Shown here: piece after piece, positions 24,650 through 32,943 of the stretch
Numbering within the stretch: the stretch's first letter is position 1
How the letters are laid out: the number at the start of each line of letters is the position of its first letter
Assembly: GCA_012959785.1 (NCBI GenBank)
Contig: DUCM01000005.1
Location: 310,001 to 374,000 of the forward strand
Length of the DNA stretch: 64,000 nucleotides
DNA from: Planctomycetota bacterium
GTDB taxonomy: Bacteria; Planctomycetota; UBA1135; GCA-002686595
Reading direction: 5' to 3'
The notes under the pieces: model-generated
The model's database searches: none
What the model was told of the DNA's origin: nothing
Seen by the model: only the letters and a program-made list of their open reading frames with translations
Translations under genes and position numbers: made by a program

Positions 24650-26011
24650 ATGCGTTCAAGCGGCCCCCCCGAGGGCAGCCGTCCCTGGACTCTACTGCTT
24701 GGCCCCGGTGAGCGCCTCGATTACGCCGAATTGGCGTTCTCGGCCGCTCTGCTCAAGACCACTGGGTTTCATCACCCGGATGGGGCCTACCCAGACAATA
24801 CGGAGCAGCTAGGGGACCTCGACGAGCTGCTTTGCAAAGTCCATGTTTCTGGCAGGATCCTGCTGGATGTGGATGCTATTAGCCGGGAGCAGGTGGGGTT
24901 TGTGCGGTACTTTCTCGAGCGCAACCCCCACTGCGAAGTGCACCTGCTGGGGGACGATGCCCACGCCACAGTGGCCCGTCTCCTGCGCGCAATGTGCGCC
25001 AACCGTTGGTGGCAGGCGCCCTTGCAATTCGATTGCATATCGAACCTCGTGGCGCCCTACGCCACCACGGAGCCGCCCCAAGATCTGGACTCCGACGAAG
25101 ACGACCTCGGCAAGGATGACTTGAAGGATGACTTGAGCGATGAAGTCGATGAAGCGCTGCCTGACACCGCGCGCCCAGAACCGCGGCCACCCGAGGACGC
25201 CAAGCTACTGGAGCGCATCGAGGCCATCCTCGACGGCAGCGGCGAATACCAGCCGGCCCCCCCGGCACCTGCAGAAAGCGCAGCACCCGAGCCAGTCGAG
25301 CAGCTCGCGGCGCAGGAGCAGCAAGCTTCCACCACTGGTGGAATCGCGATCCCACCAGCGCCCTACTTCAAGAACCAGATAGCCGACCTCGCGGATCTCA
25401 TACAACGCTTGGACTTCGCCCTGGCGTCGCTCTCTGACGAAAACATGGGAGCGCTAGCAAGGGAAAAACACCAGGCTCTGGCCATCGAGTTCGCAAGTCT
25501 GAAGCAGTTCACCCGCACCCTCGCCTGCCTGGCCGCGCCGCCCCCCCGGGGTAGCCAGCTCTTCGATCTCGAACCCATGCTCGAGGAGCTGCTCAAGGCC
25601 CGCCGGGCGGAACCCGCTGCGCCCCGCTACCTCCTGCGCTCCACGGGCGATCTGAGCGTGCGCTCGGACAAGGCTCTCCTGGCCCAAGTCTTTGACGCCC
25701 TGTTATTTCTCTGCCACCATTTTGCTGGCGAGGACGGTCGCGTGCGCATGGACGCGCGTCAGCGCCCGGGCCAGGAGGCCGCGGGCGGAGAGGTGCACAT
25801 TTCGATTTGCTTTTCGGCCAGCGGTTTTCTGGACCTGAAGCCGAGCGAGGTGCTGACACCCTACGCCCTGCGACACCTCATGCCCGAATTGGGCGCCAAT
25901 GCCCTGGCGGCAGCTCGGGGCATCCTGAACGGCCAGGGCGGCAGCCTGGAACTCAAGACCCGGGAAGACGAGGGCTTCGAGTGGATCGTGAGCCTGCCCC
26001 ACGCGGATTGA
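24650..26011 (+). CDS. Kinase-like signalling protein without recognisable phosphoacceptor (pseudo-histidine kinase)
   Basis: 453 residues, soluble. Residues 1-140 form an alpha/beta domain similar in layout to the N-terminus of a NtrC-type pseudo-receiver. An acidic, Pro/Ala-rich linker follows (about 145-235). The C-terminal 220 residues resemble a histidine-kinase core: a two-helix segment (IADLADLIQRLDFALASL ... EKHQALAIEFASLKQF) and a GHKL-like part (DKALLAQVFDALLFLCHHF ... AARGILNGQGGSLELKTREDEGFEWIVSLPH). No H-E-x-x-x-P acceptor is seen, and the N-box Asn is missing. It is followed 93 bp later by a sigma-54 activator, its probable partner. Confidence 0.55.
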   Translation: MRSSGPPEGSRPWTLLLGPGERLDYAELAFSAALLKTTGFHHPDGAYPDNTEQLGDLDELLCKVHVSGRILLDVDAISREQVGFVRYFLERNPHCEVHLLGDDAHATVARLLRAMCANRWWQAPLQFDCISNLVAPYATTEPPQDLDSDEDDLGKDDLKDDLSDEVDEALPDTARPEPRPPEDAKLLERIEAILDGSGEYQPAPPAPAESAAPEPVEQLAAQEQQASTTGGIAIPPAPYFKNQIADLADLIQRLDFALASLSDENMGALAREKHQALAIEFASLKQFTRTLACLAAPPPRGSQLFDLEPMLEELLKARRAEPAAPRYLLRSTGDLSVRSDKALLAQVFDALLFLCHHFAGEDGRVRMDARQRPGQEAAGGEVHISICFSASGFLDLKPSEVLTPYALRHLMPELGANALAAARGILNGQGGSLELKTREDEGFEWIVSLPHAD

Positions 26012-26104
26012 CCTGCTGCCAGGGCTCGTGAATGGGCCTGACGGCCCTCCTGGACAGGTATGGGCCCAGGACATGTCGACTGGCCTCAACCCGGGACGGG
26101 CTGA

Positions 26105-27565
26105 GTGTCGAAGATGGTGGACATGCAGCGTAGCCGCCACACCCAACCCGCGGAGCCGCCCGGGAAGGCCCCCCGGGTGCTCCTGCTGGACGCCAATGAA
26201 TTCGCGTCCGAGGCCCTGGCCACGGGTCTGGCCTCGGCCGATCTGGAGGTGCATGCCTGCAAGACTCTGGAAGAGCTCGACGAGCGGTTAGCTAACGAGG
26301 AATGGGAGGCCGTGGTGGCCGACCAGGAGACCGCCAATCTCGAAGACCTACGCCCGATCCTGGAGTTGCTCGAGCCCCCGGCACTGATCCTCCTGTCAGC
26401 CTTCGGTTCCATCGATGATGCCGTGGACGCGGTGCGCTCGGGTGCCTCGGACTACCTCTCCAAGCCGGTCTCGATCGAGCAGTTGCGAGTTGCCTTGGCG
26501 AGCGCCCTCGAACGACGCGACCTGCGTGCCGAGAACAGTCGCCTGCGCGAAGACCTCGATAGCCGCTTTGAACTCGGTCAGCTCAAGAGTCGCTCGCCCC
26601 TGATGAAGCGCGTCTTCGACACGGTGCGCACCATCGCTGACACCCGGGCCACAGTCTTGATTCAGGGTGAGAGCGGCACGGGCAAGACTATCCTGGCCCG
26701 CAGCATCCACCGCCATTCCTCCCGAGCAGCTCATCCCTTCGTCGAGGTCAACTGCGGCGCCCTGCCCGACAACCTGCTCGAGAGTGAACTCTTCGGCCAT
26801 GTCCGCGGAGCATTCACCGGCGCCATCAAGGATCGCAGCGGCAAGTTCGAAGTGGCCCATACCGGCACGATTTTCCTGGACGAGATCGGCTGCGCCTCCA
26901 TGGACCTGCAGGTCAAACTGCTCAGGGTGTTGCAGGATCGCGAACTCGAGCGCCTGGGTGAATCGGTCACACGCGTCGTCGATGTGCGCGTGATCGCTGC
27001 CAGCAACCTGGACCTCCACCGCGAAGTCGCCGCGGGCCGCTTCCGCGAGGACCTCTACTACCGCCTGAATGTCCTCGGCCTTGAGACTCCGCCCCTGCGC
27101 GAACGCACGGGGGATGTGCTGCTACTGGCCGAGTTCTTCTTGACCCAATTCGCTGATGAGTACGATCGGCAGGTCACGGCCTTCTCACCCGCCGCCACCA
27201 GGGCCCTGGCCGCCCACAACTGGCCCGGGAATGTGCGCGAACTCGAGAACTCCATCGAGCGCGCCGTGTTGCTCTCCACGGGCAGCGAAATTCAGACCGA
27301 GGTCCTGCCCGAATCCCTGCGGGGCGCAACCGGGCCCAGCCAGCTCATGGCCTCCGCCCCCGACCCGACCAGCCTCTCGCCCTTGCGAGAGGCCCTGGAG
27401 ACTACCGAACGAGAGCTCATCCTGCGAGCGCTTCAGACCCTCGGCGGCAGCCGCAAGGCCACAGCCTCCGCCCTTGAAGTCAATCGCACGACCTTGTTCA
27501 ACAAGATGAAGAAGTACAACCTGATGGACTTCGCGCCCGAAGCGGCCGATGATCCCCGCCCGTAG
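26105..27565 (+). CDS. Sigma-54-dependent transcriptional activator (NtrC family)
   Basis: 486 residues from a GTG; ATGs at 26114 and 26123 are alternatives. The receiver domain keeps D29, D73 (VVADQET), S98 and K120, but the second acidic residue of the active-site pair is missing (LLLDANE), so phosphorylation may be weak. The AAA+ domain is canonical: Walker A GESGTGKT (188-195), GAFTGA (235-240), Walker B FLDE (259-260). The C-terminal Fis-type helix-turn-helix is ...[24 protein letters not shown]. It lies between the kinase-like gene and the giant TPR gene. Confidence 0.9.
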   Translation: MSKMVDMQRSRHTQPAEPPGKAPRVLLLDANEFASEALATGLASADLEVHACKTLEELDERLANEEWEAVVADQETANLEDLRPILELLEPPALILLSAFGSIDDAVDAVRSGASDYLSKPVSIEQLRVALASALERRDLRAENSRLREDLDSRFELGQLKSRSPLMKRVFDTVRTIADTRATVLIQGESGTGKTILARSIHRHSSRAAHPFVEVNCGALPDNLLESELFGHVRGAFTGAIKDRSGKFEVAHTGTIFLDEIGCASMDLQVKLLRVLQDRELERLGESVTRVVDVRVIAASNLDLHREVAAGRFREDLYYRLNVLGLETPPLRERTGDVLLLAEFFLTQFADEYDRQVTAFSPAATRALAAHNWPGNVRELENSIERAVLLSTGSEIQTEVLPESLRGATGPSQLMASAPDPTSLSPLREALETTERELILRALQTLGGSRKATASALEVNRTTLFNKMKKYNLMDFAPEAADDPRP

Positions 27566-27584
27566 CGCGCACCCCGCCCTTCCC

Positions 27585-30500
27585 ATGAACCAATTCTCCA
27601 AGTTCCTGTTCGTCTTCGCCACGGTTGTCGTCCTTGGCATCGTCGCCATGGTCTCCCGTCAGACCCTGCTCACCCCTCGCGAGGTGCTGCGTGAGGTCCG
27701 CACGGAGCTCAGCGATGACGCCTACGACGCGCCCCGGATCCTGCGCCGTCTGGGAAATGCGATCCGCCACGGCGAAGCTAGGGACATCACCGATGCCAAG
27801 GCCAAGAATGTGTGCGCGGAACTGCGTCTCACGCGCGCCGAGCTGTTGATCGAACTCGGCGCCACCGGAGATGCGCGTGCGGACCTCGAGAAGATTCTCA
27901 AGGACTACCGGCCCGGCAATTCGGAGGTGCGCCGCCTACTGATCAGGATCGATAGCGCCGAGGGCGACATCGCTGGAGCCCTGGAACGCCTGGAGCTATT
28001 GCTCGAGGACGAGCCTCACTACGGCCCGGCCTGGGTCGAGTCAGGGCGCCTACACCAATTGCTGGCCGATGAAACCCTGGCCATAGCCAAGCAACAAGTC
28101 AGCTTCGTCTTGGTGGTCAAGGACGCCAAACTCGCCGAAGAACGCCTGGAGAGCCTGACGGCCCGCGCCGCGACGGACCCCTTGCGTACCAGCGACATCT
28201 TGCGCCTGCGCGAGCTCTTCCCGCCCCGCGAAGAAGAAGTTCTGGCCCAGGTTCTCGAACTCTGCGAGGCCGCTGGTCAAGAGGTTCAGCTGGCCCGCCA
28301 GGACTTCCTCACCAGCATGGAATTCGGCCTCTTTCCAGGCGCCGTTCACGGCTACCTCGCAATTCTCCTGGCCGCTCGACGCGGCAGCGACGCCATTCAT
28401 TTCGGCACGCTTTGTAGCCACTCGGAGTTGATCAGCTTGGACTCGAAGACCGGCGAGCTGCTGATCGGAGCCCTCGCTCACAACGAAGACTGGAAACACG
28501 CCGCAGAGCTTTCCTTCGCCTGGATGAACAACGGCCAGCACCTGGAACCCGCTTTCCTCGAGCTCATGTGCCACGCCATGTACAAAGCAGAGCGCTGGGC
28601 CGGCCTGGTCCTGGGCGCCAACCATCTGGCCATGGTGGGCTCCACGGAACAGGCCATTGTCGCGGGCTTCTACCGCGGACTGGGATGCGCCAACGCGGCC
28701 AAACCCAACCTCAAGCGCGCCTTCCTGGGGCTGCGGACCTTCGCCAGCAGCCGCGTGAACGAGCCCTTCCCCGGTGCCCGGGCCCTGGCCTGGGCACGCC
28801 TCGCCGATCTGCACCGCGACGAGGGCGATACCCTCAAGGAGCGTGCGACCCTCGGCGCCGCCCTCACCGAGGATCCGGGCATCGACGGCCAATTTTGGCT
28901 GCGACGGGCCACGATCCAGTTGGAGGCGCGCCACTCGGGCTACCAACTGCCCCTCGAATCCTGGACCCAGGCCATGAGTCGGCTGCCACAACGCACCGTG
29001 GAACTCATGCCGACCTTCCTCGAATTGGGCCAAAAAGCCCTGCTGGCCCAGGACCGAGATGTTCAGGTCATCTACGCCGACCTGAAGCGCAAGGAAATGT
29101 CCCTGCCCCGGCGCAGCTACGGCCCCTTCGTGCTCTTGCAACTCGCACAGCTCCACGGCCAAGCCGGCGACACCGCCGCCCAAGCGGTGGTAGCCACGAG
29201 GCTCTTGGACCAGTACCCCGGCTTCCTGCCCGCCCTCGACCAGATCATCGTGGCCCGGGAAAGCGAGGGCAACCGGCGCAAGTTCGTCGAACGGGTGGTC
29301 CAACGGGCCGAGCTCGTGGGACTCGATGCACGCACACTGCAATGGCTCGATACGGTGGCCCACGATGAGTTCAAGCCCGAGCAGACCATTCGCATGATGC
29401 AGGTCGACACCGGCGGCAACGGCCGCTTGATGGTGGCCCAGTGGCAGGAAGCGAGGGGAGACATCGTCGAGGCACTCGCCACTCTCGGCGCGCCGAACAA
29501 GGTGCAGCGCGGTGAACGCGAATTGCTGCTCGGTGCCCGCATCGAGATCGAACAGGGGCACTATCAGGAAGCCCTGATCTGGCTCGACGCCATGCCCGAG
29601 GACGGCGTCCACACCAGCCGCCGATTGGAGCTGAGCCTGCTCTCTGCCTTGCAGGTCAAGAACCCCCGCCGCATTCGCTCCCTGGCCGCGGAGATCGTCG
29701 AGCGCACCGATAGCGACCCGCTCGAGATCCTCCGGCTAGCCAATATCTTCCTGCGCCTGGGCCATCCTAACGGTGTTCTGGAATTGCTTGACAAGCTCGA
29801 AGAATCAGCCCAAGCAGCGAATCTCGATCTGCCCACCGGGGCCCTACTTCTGGGCCGCGCCCTGGCGCTGCTTTCCAAAGGAGACCAAGCAGAAGCGCAG
29901 CAGCCCAGCGAGGAAATCGCCCGCGCCGAGTCCTTCCTGAGCGAGACAGAAGGCGCCGCCCTGCGCCTGCTCGCAGACAGCCAGAGAGCTGACCGGGAGG
30001 CCTGCGCTGACACCGCGGCCTACCTTCTCGAAAGAGACGCCAGCCTCAGCGAAGAAGCCACGGCGCTCTTGTTCCTCTTCACCGATCGCGAGGAAGAAGC
30101 CCGAGACATGGCCGACTTCGCTCTGGAACTCGTGCCCGAGTCCCTGACCTGGGCGCTGGTTTCGACCATGGCCCGCATGAGCCTGGACGAGCCCCTGGCC
30201 TTGCCCGCGGGCTTTGGCTCCCGGGCCGCCGAGCAGACCCAGGCGCTCTTCGCAACAGGTCAGGACGCAGAGGACTCCCGGCTGAAAATCGCCGCCCTGC
30301 TCTTCGCGGAAGCCTCCCCCGTCTTCCACCCCTACCTGCAATCGCGCTGGCGGGATCTCCACCGGACCAAACGGGGCACCTTCTGGCCGCGACTCAAAGA
30401 AGCCGCCGTGCTCGAAGACATGGGCCTGGGCAGCGAAGCGCGCCCCAAGCTCGAAACCCTGGCCCTCACCTTTCGCGATTGCCTGGTGGTCTGGGAGCGT

Positions 30501-31688
30501 TACGAAGACTCCTTGGCGCGCTCCCTGGGTTCAGGCGAACATCCCAAGCTCGCGAGCGTCCACTCGCAGCGCCTGGTGCTGGTGGCGCGAGCCTACCCCG
30601 GCGGCGCCGAAGCTGCCTTGCTCGCGGCCAAGAGCGCCATGGAAGAAGAGCAGTGGGAACAAGCCCGCGACAACTTGAGCGCGCAGCTAAGAGAGCATCC
30701 CGGCTCCATCGAGCCCCTGGCCCTCGCAGCCCAGGTGCAAGGACACCTGGGCCAATGGACCGATGCCCTGGACCTGTGGCGCGCCGTCATGGACAGCCCA
30801 AACCGCGCCCGCGCTCGGCGCCAGTTGTCCGCCATGATCGCGGCCTTGGCCGAAGCTAACCGTAGCGCTCCGGCGAGCTTCACGAGGGCGGCCCATGTGG
30901 AAGAGCTCGAGCAACTCGCCGCTGCCTGGCCCCGCGACCCGCGGCCCACCCTGGCCCTGGCCCGACTGGACCGCGACATGGATCCCGCCAACCCATCCCT
31001 GGGAGCTGGACGCGCCCTGGCGCGCCTGTTCAGCTTCCGCCGGGACTCGGGGGGGCAATCCCTCGAGTCGCTCCAGCGCGGCTCGACTCGCGCCTGGGCG
31101 GAATTCTTCGTCGCCGTGGACCCGGGCTCAGCCGAGGACTTCTTGAGTTCCGAGCTTGAAGCCCAACCCGGCAACATCGTGCTCTGGCGACTCTTGGGCC
31201 AAGTGCACCGCAAACTCGGTCGCCTCAAGGAGTCCCAACGGCTCTTGACCATCGCCAACAAGATGACCCAAGACGCTGGCATCCAGTTGGAACTGGCGCG
31301 CACCGCCCTGGCCACAGGTAGCGGTCCGCGGACCATCGCCCGCTCCATGCGAGGCATGAACATGATCGCGGACGCAGCTCAACTCTTGCAAGGCCGCCTG
31401 ATACTCAACGAATCGATCCTCAATCAACACGAAGAGGGTGGCTGGGAAGGCACTATCGCGCAGCTCACTCAAATCTGGAACAACCCCGCGCACCTGACCA
31501 GCGCAGGCGATCGCGCCGCCCTCGCCACGCTCCTTGCACGGGGCCTCCTTTTGCGCGATGCAGAGGGCGATGCGGTCCGGACGCAAGCCATGCTCTCAAC
31601 CCATCTCGAAGGCGCCGACCCACTCTACCAACGCGAGACCATGGAGGTCCTGATCAACCTCGCGCGTGCGCGCATGATCAGTCCCTAG
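27585..31688 (+). CDS. Giant TPR-repeat protein, membrane-anchored
   Basis: 1367 residues. An N-terminal helix (FSKFLFVFATVVVLGIVAMVS) is a signal anchor. The rest is almost entirely alpha-helical, with repeated 34-residue units of TPR type, for example LRLTRAELLIELGATGDARADLEKIL, AGDIAGALERLELLLEDEPHYGPAW-like units and LWRLLGQVHRKLGRLKESQRLL near the end. No catalytic motif is seen. TPR arrays of this size assemble protein complexes in the envelope. It starts 19 bp after the sigma-54 activator, suggesting one transcript. The ATG at 27585 is chosen for the membrane helix. Confidence 0.75.
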   Translation: MNQFSKFLFVFATVVVLGIVAMVSRQTLLTPREVLREVRTELSDDAYDAPRILRRLGNAIRHGEARDITDAKAKNVCAELRLTRAELLIELGATGDARADLEKILKDYRPGNSEVRRLLIRIDSAEGDIAGALERLELLLEDEPHYGPAWVESGRLHQLLADETLAIAKQQVSFVLVVKDAKLAEERLESLTARAATDPLRTSDILRLRELFPPREEEVLAQVLELCEAAGQEVQLARQDFLTSMEFGLFPGAVHGYLAILLAARRGSDAIHFGTLCSHSELISLDSKTGELLIGALAHNEDWKHAAELSFAWMNNGQHLEPAFLELMCHAMYKAERWAGLVLGANHLAMVGSTEQAIVAGFYRGLGCANAAKPNLKRAFLGLRTFASSRVNEPFPGARALAWARLADLHRDEGDTLKERATLGAALTEDPGIDGQFWLRRATIQLEARHSGYQLPLESWTQAMSRLPQRTVELMPTFLELGQKALLAQDRDVQVIYADLKRKEMSLPRRSYGPFVLLQLAQLHGQAGDTAAQAVVATRLLDQYPGFLPALDQIIVARESEGNRRKFVERVVQRAELVGLDARTLQWLDTVAHDEFKPEQTIRMMQVDTGGNGRLMVAQWQEARGDIVEALATLGAPNKVQRGERELLLGARIEIEQGHYQEALIWLDAMPEDGVHTSRRLELSLLSALQVKNPRRIRSLAAEIVERTDSDPLEILRLANIFLRLGHPNGVLELLDKLEESAQAANLDLPTGALLLGRALALLSKGDQAEAQQPSEEIARAESFLSETEGAALRLLADSQRADREACADTAAYLLERDASLSEEATALLFLFTDREEEARDMADFALELVPESLTWALVSTMARMSLDEPLALPAGFGSRAAEQTQALFATGQDAEDSRLKIAALLFAEASPVFHPYLQSRWRDLHRTKRGTFWPRLKEAAVLEDMGLGSEARPKLETLALTFRDCLVVWERYEDSLARSLGSGEHPKLASVHSQRLVLVARAYPGGAEAALLAAKSAMEEEQWEQARDNLSAQLREHPGSIEPLALAAQVQGHLGQWTDALDLWRAVMDSPNRARARRQLSAMIAALAEANRSAPASFTRAAHVEELEQLAAAWPRDPRPTLALARLDRDMDPANPSLGAGRALARLFSFRRDSGGQSLESLQRGSTRAWAEFFVAVDPGSAEDFLSSELEAQPGNIVLWRLLGQVHRKLGRLKESQRLLTIANKMTQDAGIQLELARTALATGSGPRTIARSMRGMNMIADAAQLLQGRLILNESILNQHEEGGWEGTIAQLTQIWNNPAHLTSAGDRAALATLLARGLLLRDAEGDAVRTQAMLSTHLEGADPLYQRETMEVLINLARARMISP

Positions 31689-32095
31689 AGCTGCGCGAGT
31701 GCCAGTGAGCAGATAGCGTTTCGCAAGGGGGGCCTTTTCTGCGCGCAGAGCGTCCGTTTTCGGTGGGGCCTTCGTGCGCCTCCCCGGGACAGCTGCACGC
31801 TGCTTTGCTATCCTGGCCTGGCAGGACGATTGCCCAGCTCTGCACCCAGCGCATCCGCCTGATGCTCCGTGTTCAAAAAAGCCAGGAAGGCCGGCGTTCG
31901 AGCAAGCCATGCAGGCCAGATGTGCTTTTTTGACCGCCAGGGGCGCTAGCCTGCCCTTCGGAGACGGCCTGCGCTGCGTCAGTGGCAACACCCAGCGCCT
32001 CGAGATTGCGATCGCGACTTCCGCTGGCACTCGTAGGCCACATTTTGCTTGAATGCCCGCCGTGTCAGGTCGCAACGACCCTGACACCGGGCGGG
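31689..32095. other. 407-bp gap with promoter-like and hairpin signals but no convincing gene
   Basis: Contents, left to right: TGC TATCCT at about 31806-31814 preceded 17 bp upstream by GGGACA; a strong -24/-12-like site (31819-31834); an A/T-armed inverted repeat, GTTCAAAAAAGC (31872-31883) with GCTTTTTTGAC (31924-31934), giving T runs on both strands; and a long hairpin at 32055-32096. A 23-codon frame begins at 31863 and ends in the T run, but has no ribosome-binding site. This could be a small regulatory RNA unit or a complex terminator region for the TPR gene. Confidence 0.45.
31819..31834 (+). promoter_or_regulatory. Candidate orphan sigma-54 (-24/-12) promoter
   Basis: TGGCAGGACGATTGCC matches TGGCACRNNNNTTGCW at 14 of 16 positions, with GG and GC exactly 10 bases apart. 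It shares GGCAGG-N4-TTGC with the site at 4552-4567. Transcription would run right from about 31845 into a gene-free stretch, towards the hairpin at 32055. Confidence 0.45.
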
Positions 32096-32096
32096 C
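32055..32096. terminator. Long hairpin at the end of the deacetylase gene
   Basis: GCCCGCCGTGTCAGGTCG pairs with CGACCCTGACACCGGGCGGGC around a CAA loop, with a few bulges. It touches the stop codon of the minus-strand polysaccharide deacetylase gene and lies between two converging transcripts, so it can serve both as a bidirectional terminator. No T run follows. Confidence 0.5.
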
Positions 32097-32938
32097 TAGA
32101 GCACTCCGACTTCTCTCAGGACCTTGTGGTAGGTCGTGAACTCGTGCTGGGCGAGCAGCGCCTCGAGCCGCGGCAAGGTGCGCTCGAGATTGAGGTAGTG
32201 GCGCAGGCGCGCCGAAGCGCCGGCGGGACAGCGTGGCTGGGCGGGATCAAACTCCCAGGGGTGCATGTAGAGCGCCACGGGGCGACCCAGGGACTCGATG
32301 CGAGCCAGGGCCGCGCGGGTCAGAGAGAGGGGCAACAGGCGGAAATAACCGCCGCCGCCCACGGGCCAATTGCGGCCGAAGAAGGGCACGGTGGAGACCG
32401 GAAACTCCACCAACTCCCCCGCCCCACCAGGCGCCTGCACGGTGGAGACTCCGGGTTCGAAACCGGGCACCCCGTAGACCGGATGGCGCACGGGATGGAC
32501 GCTGGAGTCATAGCGGTAGCCGCGGGCCACGAGCGTGTCGAAGGCCCACCAACTGCGCTTGGTCAGGGTGAAGGTCGAGGCGCGAAAGCCTAGCGGCGCG
32601 GGGGCACCGGCGGCGCTCAGGGCGCGCTCGGTGCGGGCCAGGTCGGCCTCGAAACCGCCCGGGCCGAGTTCCCAAAGGAACCGGTGGTCGTAGCCGTGAC
32701 TGGCCACCTCGTGACCGGCATCGAGGCAGCGCACAACCCAGTTTGGATGGCGCTCAGCGATCCAACCCAGGAAGAAAAAGGTCGCTTGGGCGCCGTGGCG
32801 CTCAAGGGCCGCGAGGATCGCGCCCATGCCGATATCCAGACGCGAAGGCACCGAGTCCCAACCCTCGCGAGGAAAGTTCCCGGCCAGATTGGCGACCTGA
32901 AAGTACTCCTCCACATCAAAACTGAGTGCGTGTTGCAT
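32096..32938 (-). CDS. Polysaccharide deacetylase, XrtA/PEP-CTERM-associated type (DUF3473)
   Basis: 280 residues. The NodB-homology fold begins at once with LSFDVEEYFQV; ATFFFLGWIAERHP and GHEVASHGYDH supply the metal-binding His residues. The ending ALYMHPWEFDPAQPR is the DUF3473 signature of deacetylases that accompany exosortase-A polysaccharide loci. It would remove N-acetyl groups from the exported polysaccharide. It lies 5 bp after the amidotransferase gene, last in the minus-strand locus. Confidence 0.85.
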   Translation of the reverse strand: MQHALSFDVEEYFQVANLAGNFPREGWDSVPSRLDIGMGAILAALERHGAQATFFFLGWIAERHPNWVVRCLDAGHEVASHGYDHRFLWELGPGGFEADLARTERALSAAGAPAPLGFRASTFTLTKRSWWAFDTLVARGYRYDSSVHPVRHPVYGVPGFEPGVSTVQAPGGAGELVEFPVSTVPFFGRNWPVGGGGYFRLLPLSLTRAALARIESLGRPVALYMHPWEFDPAQPRCPAGASARLRHYLNLERTLPRLEALLAQHEFTTYHKVLREVGVL

Positions 32939-32943
32939 GGCCT

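Noticed and set aside
31774..32052. A 92-codon frame in the 407-bp gap
   Set aside because: Starts upstream of the promoter-like sites, has no ribosome-binding site, and crosses the inverted repeat; composition is not like neighbouring proteins.
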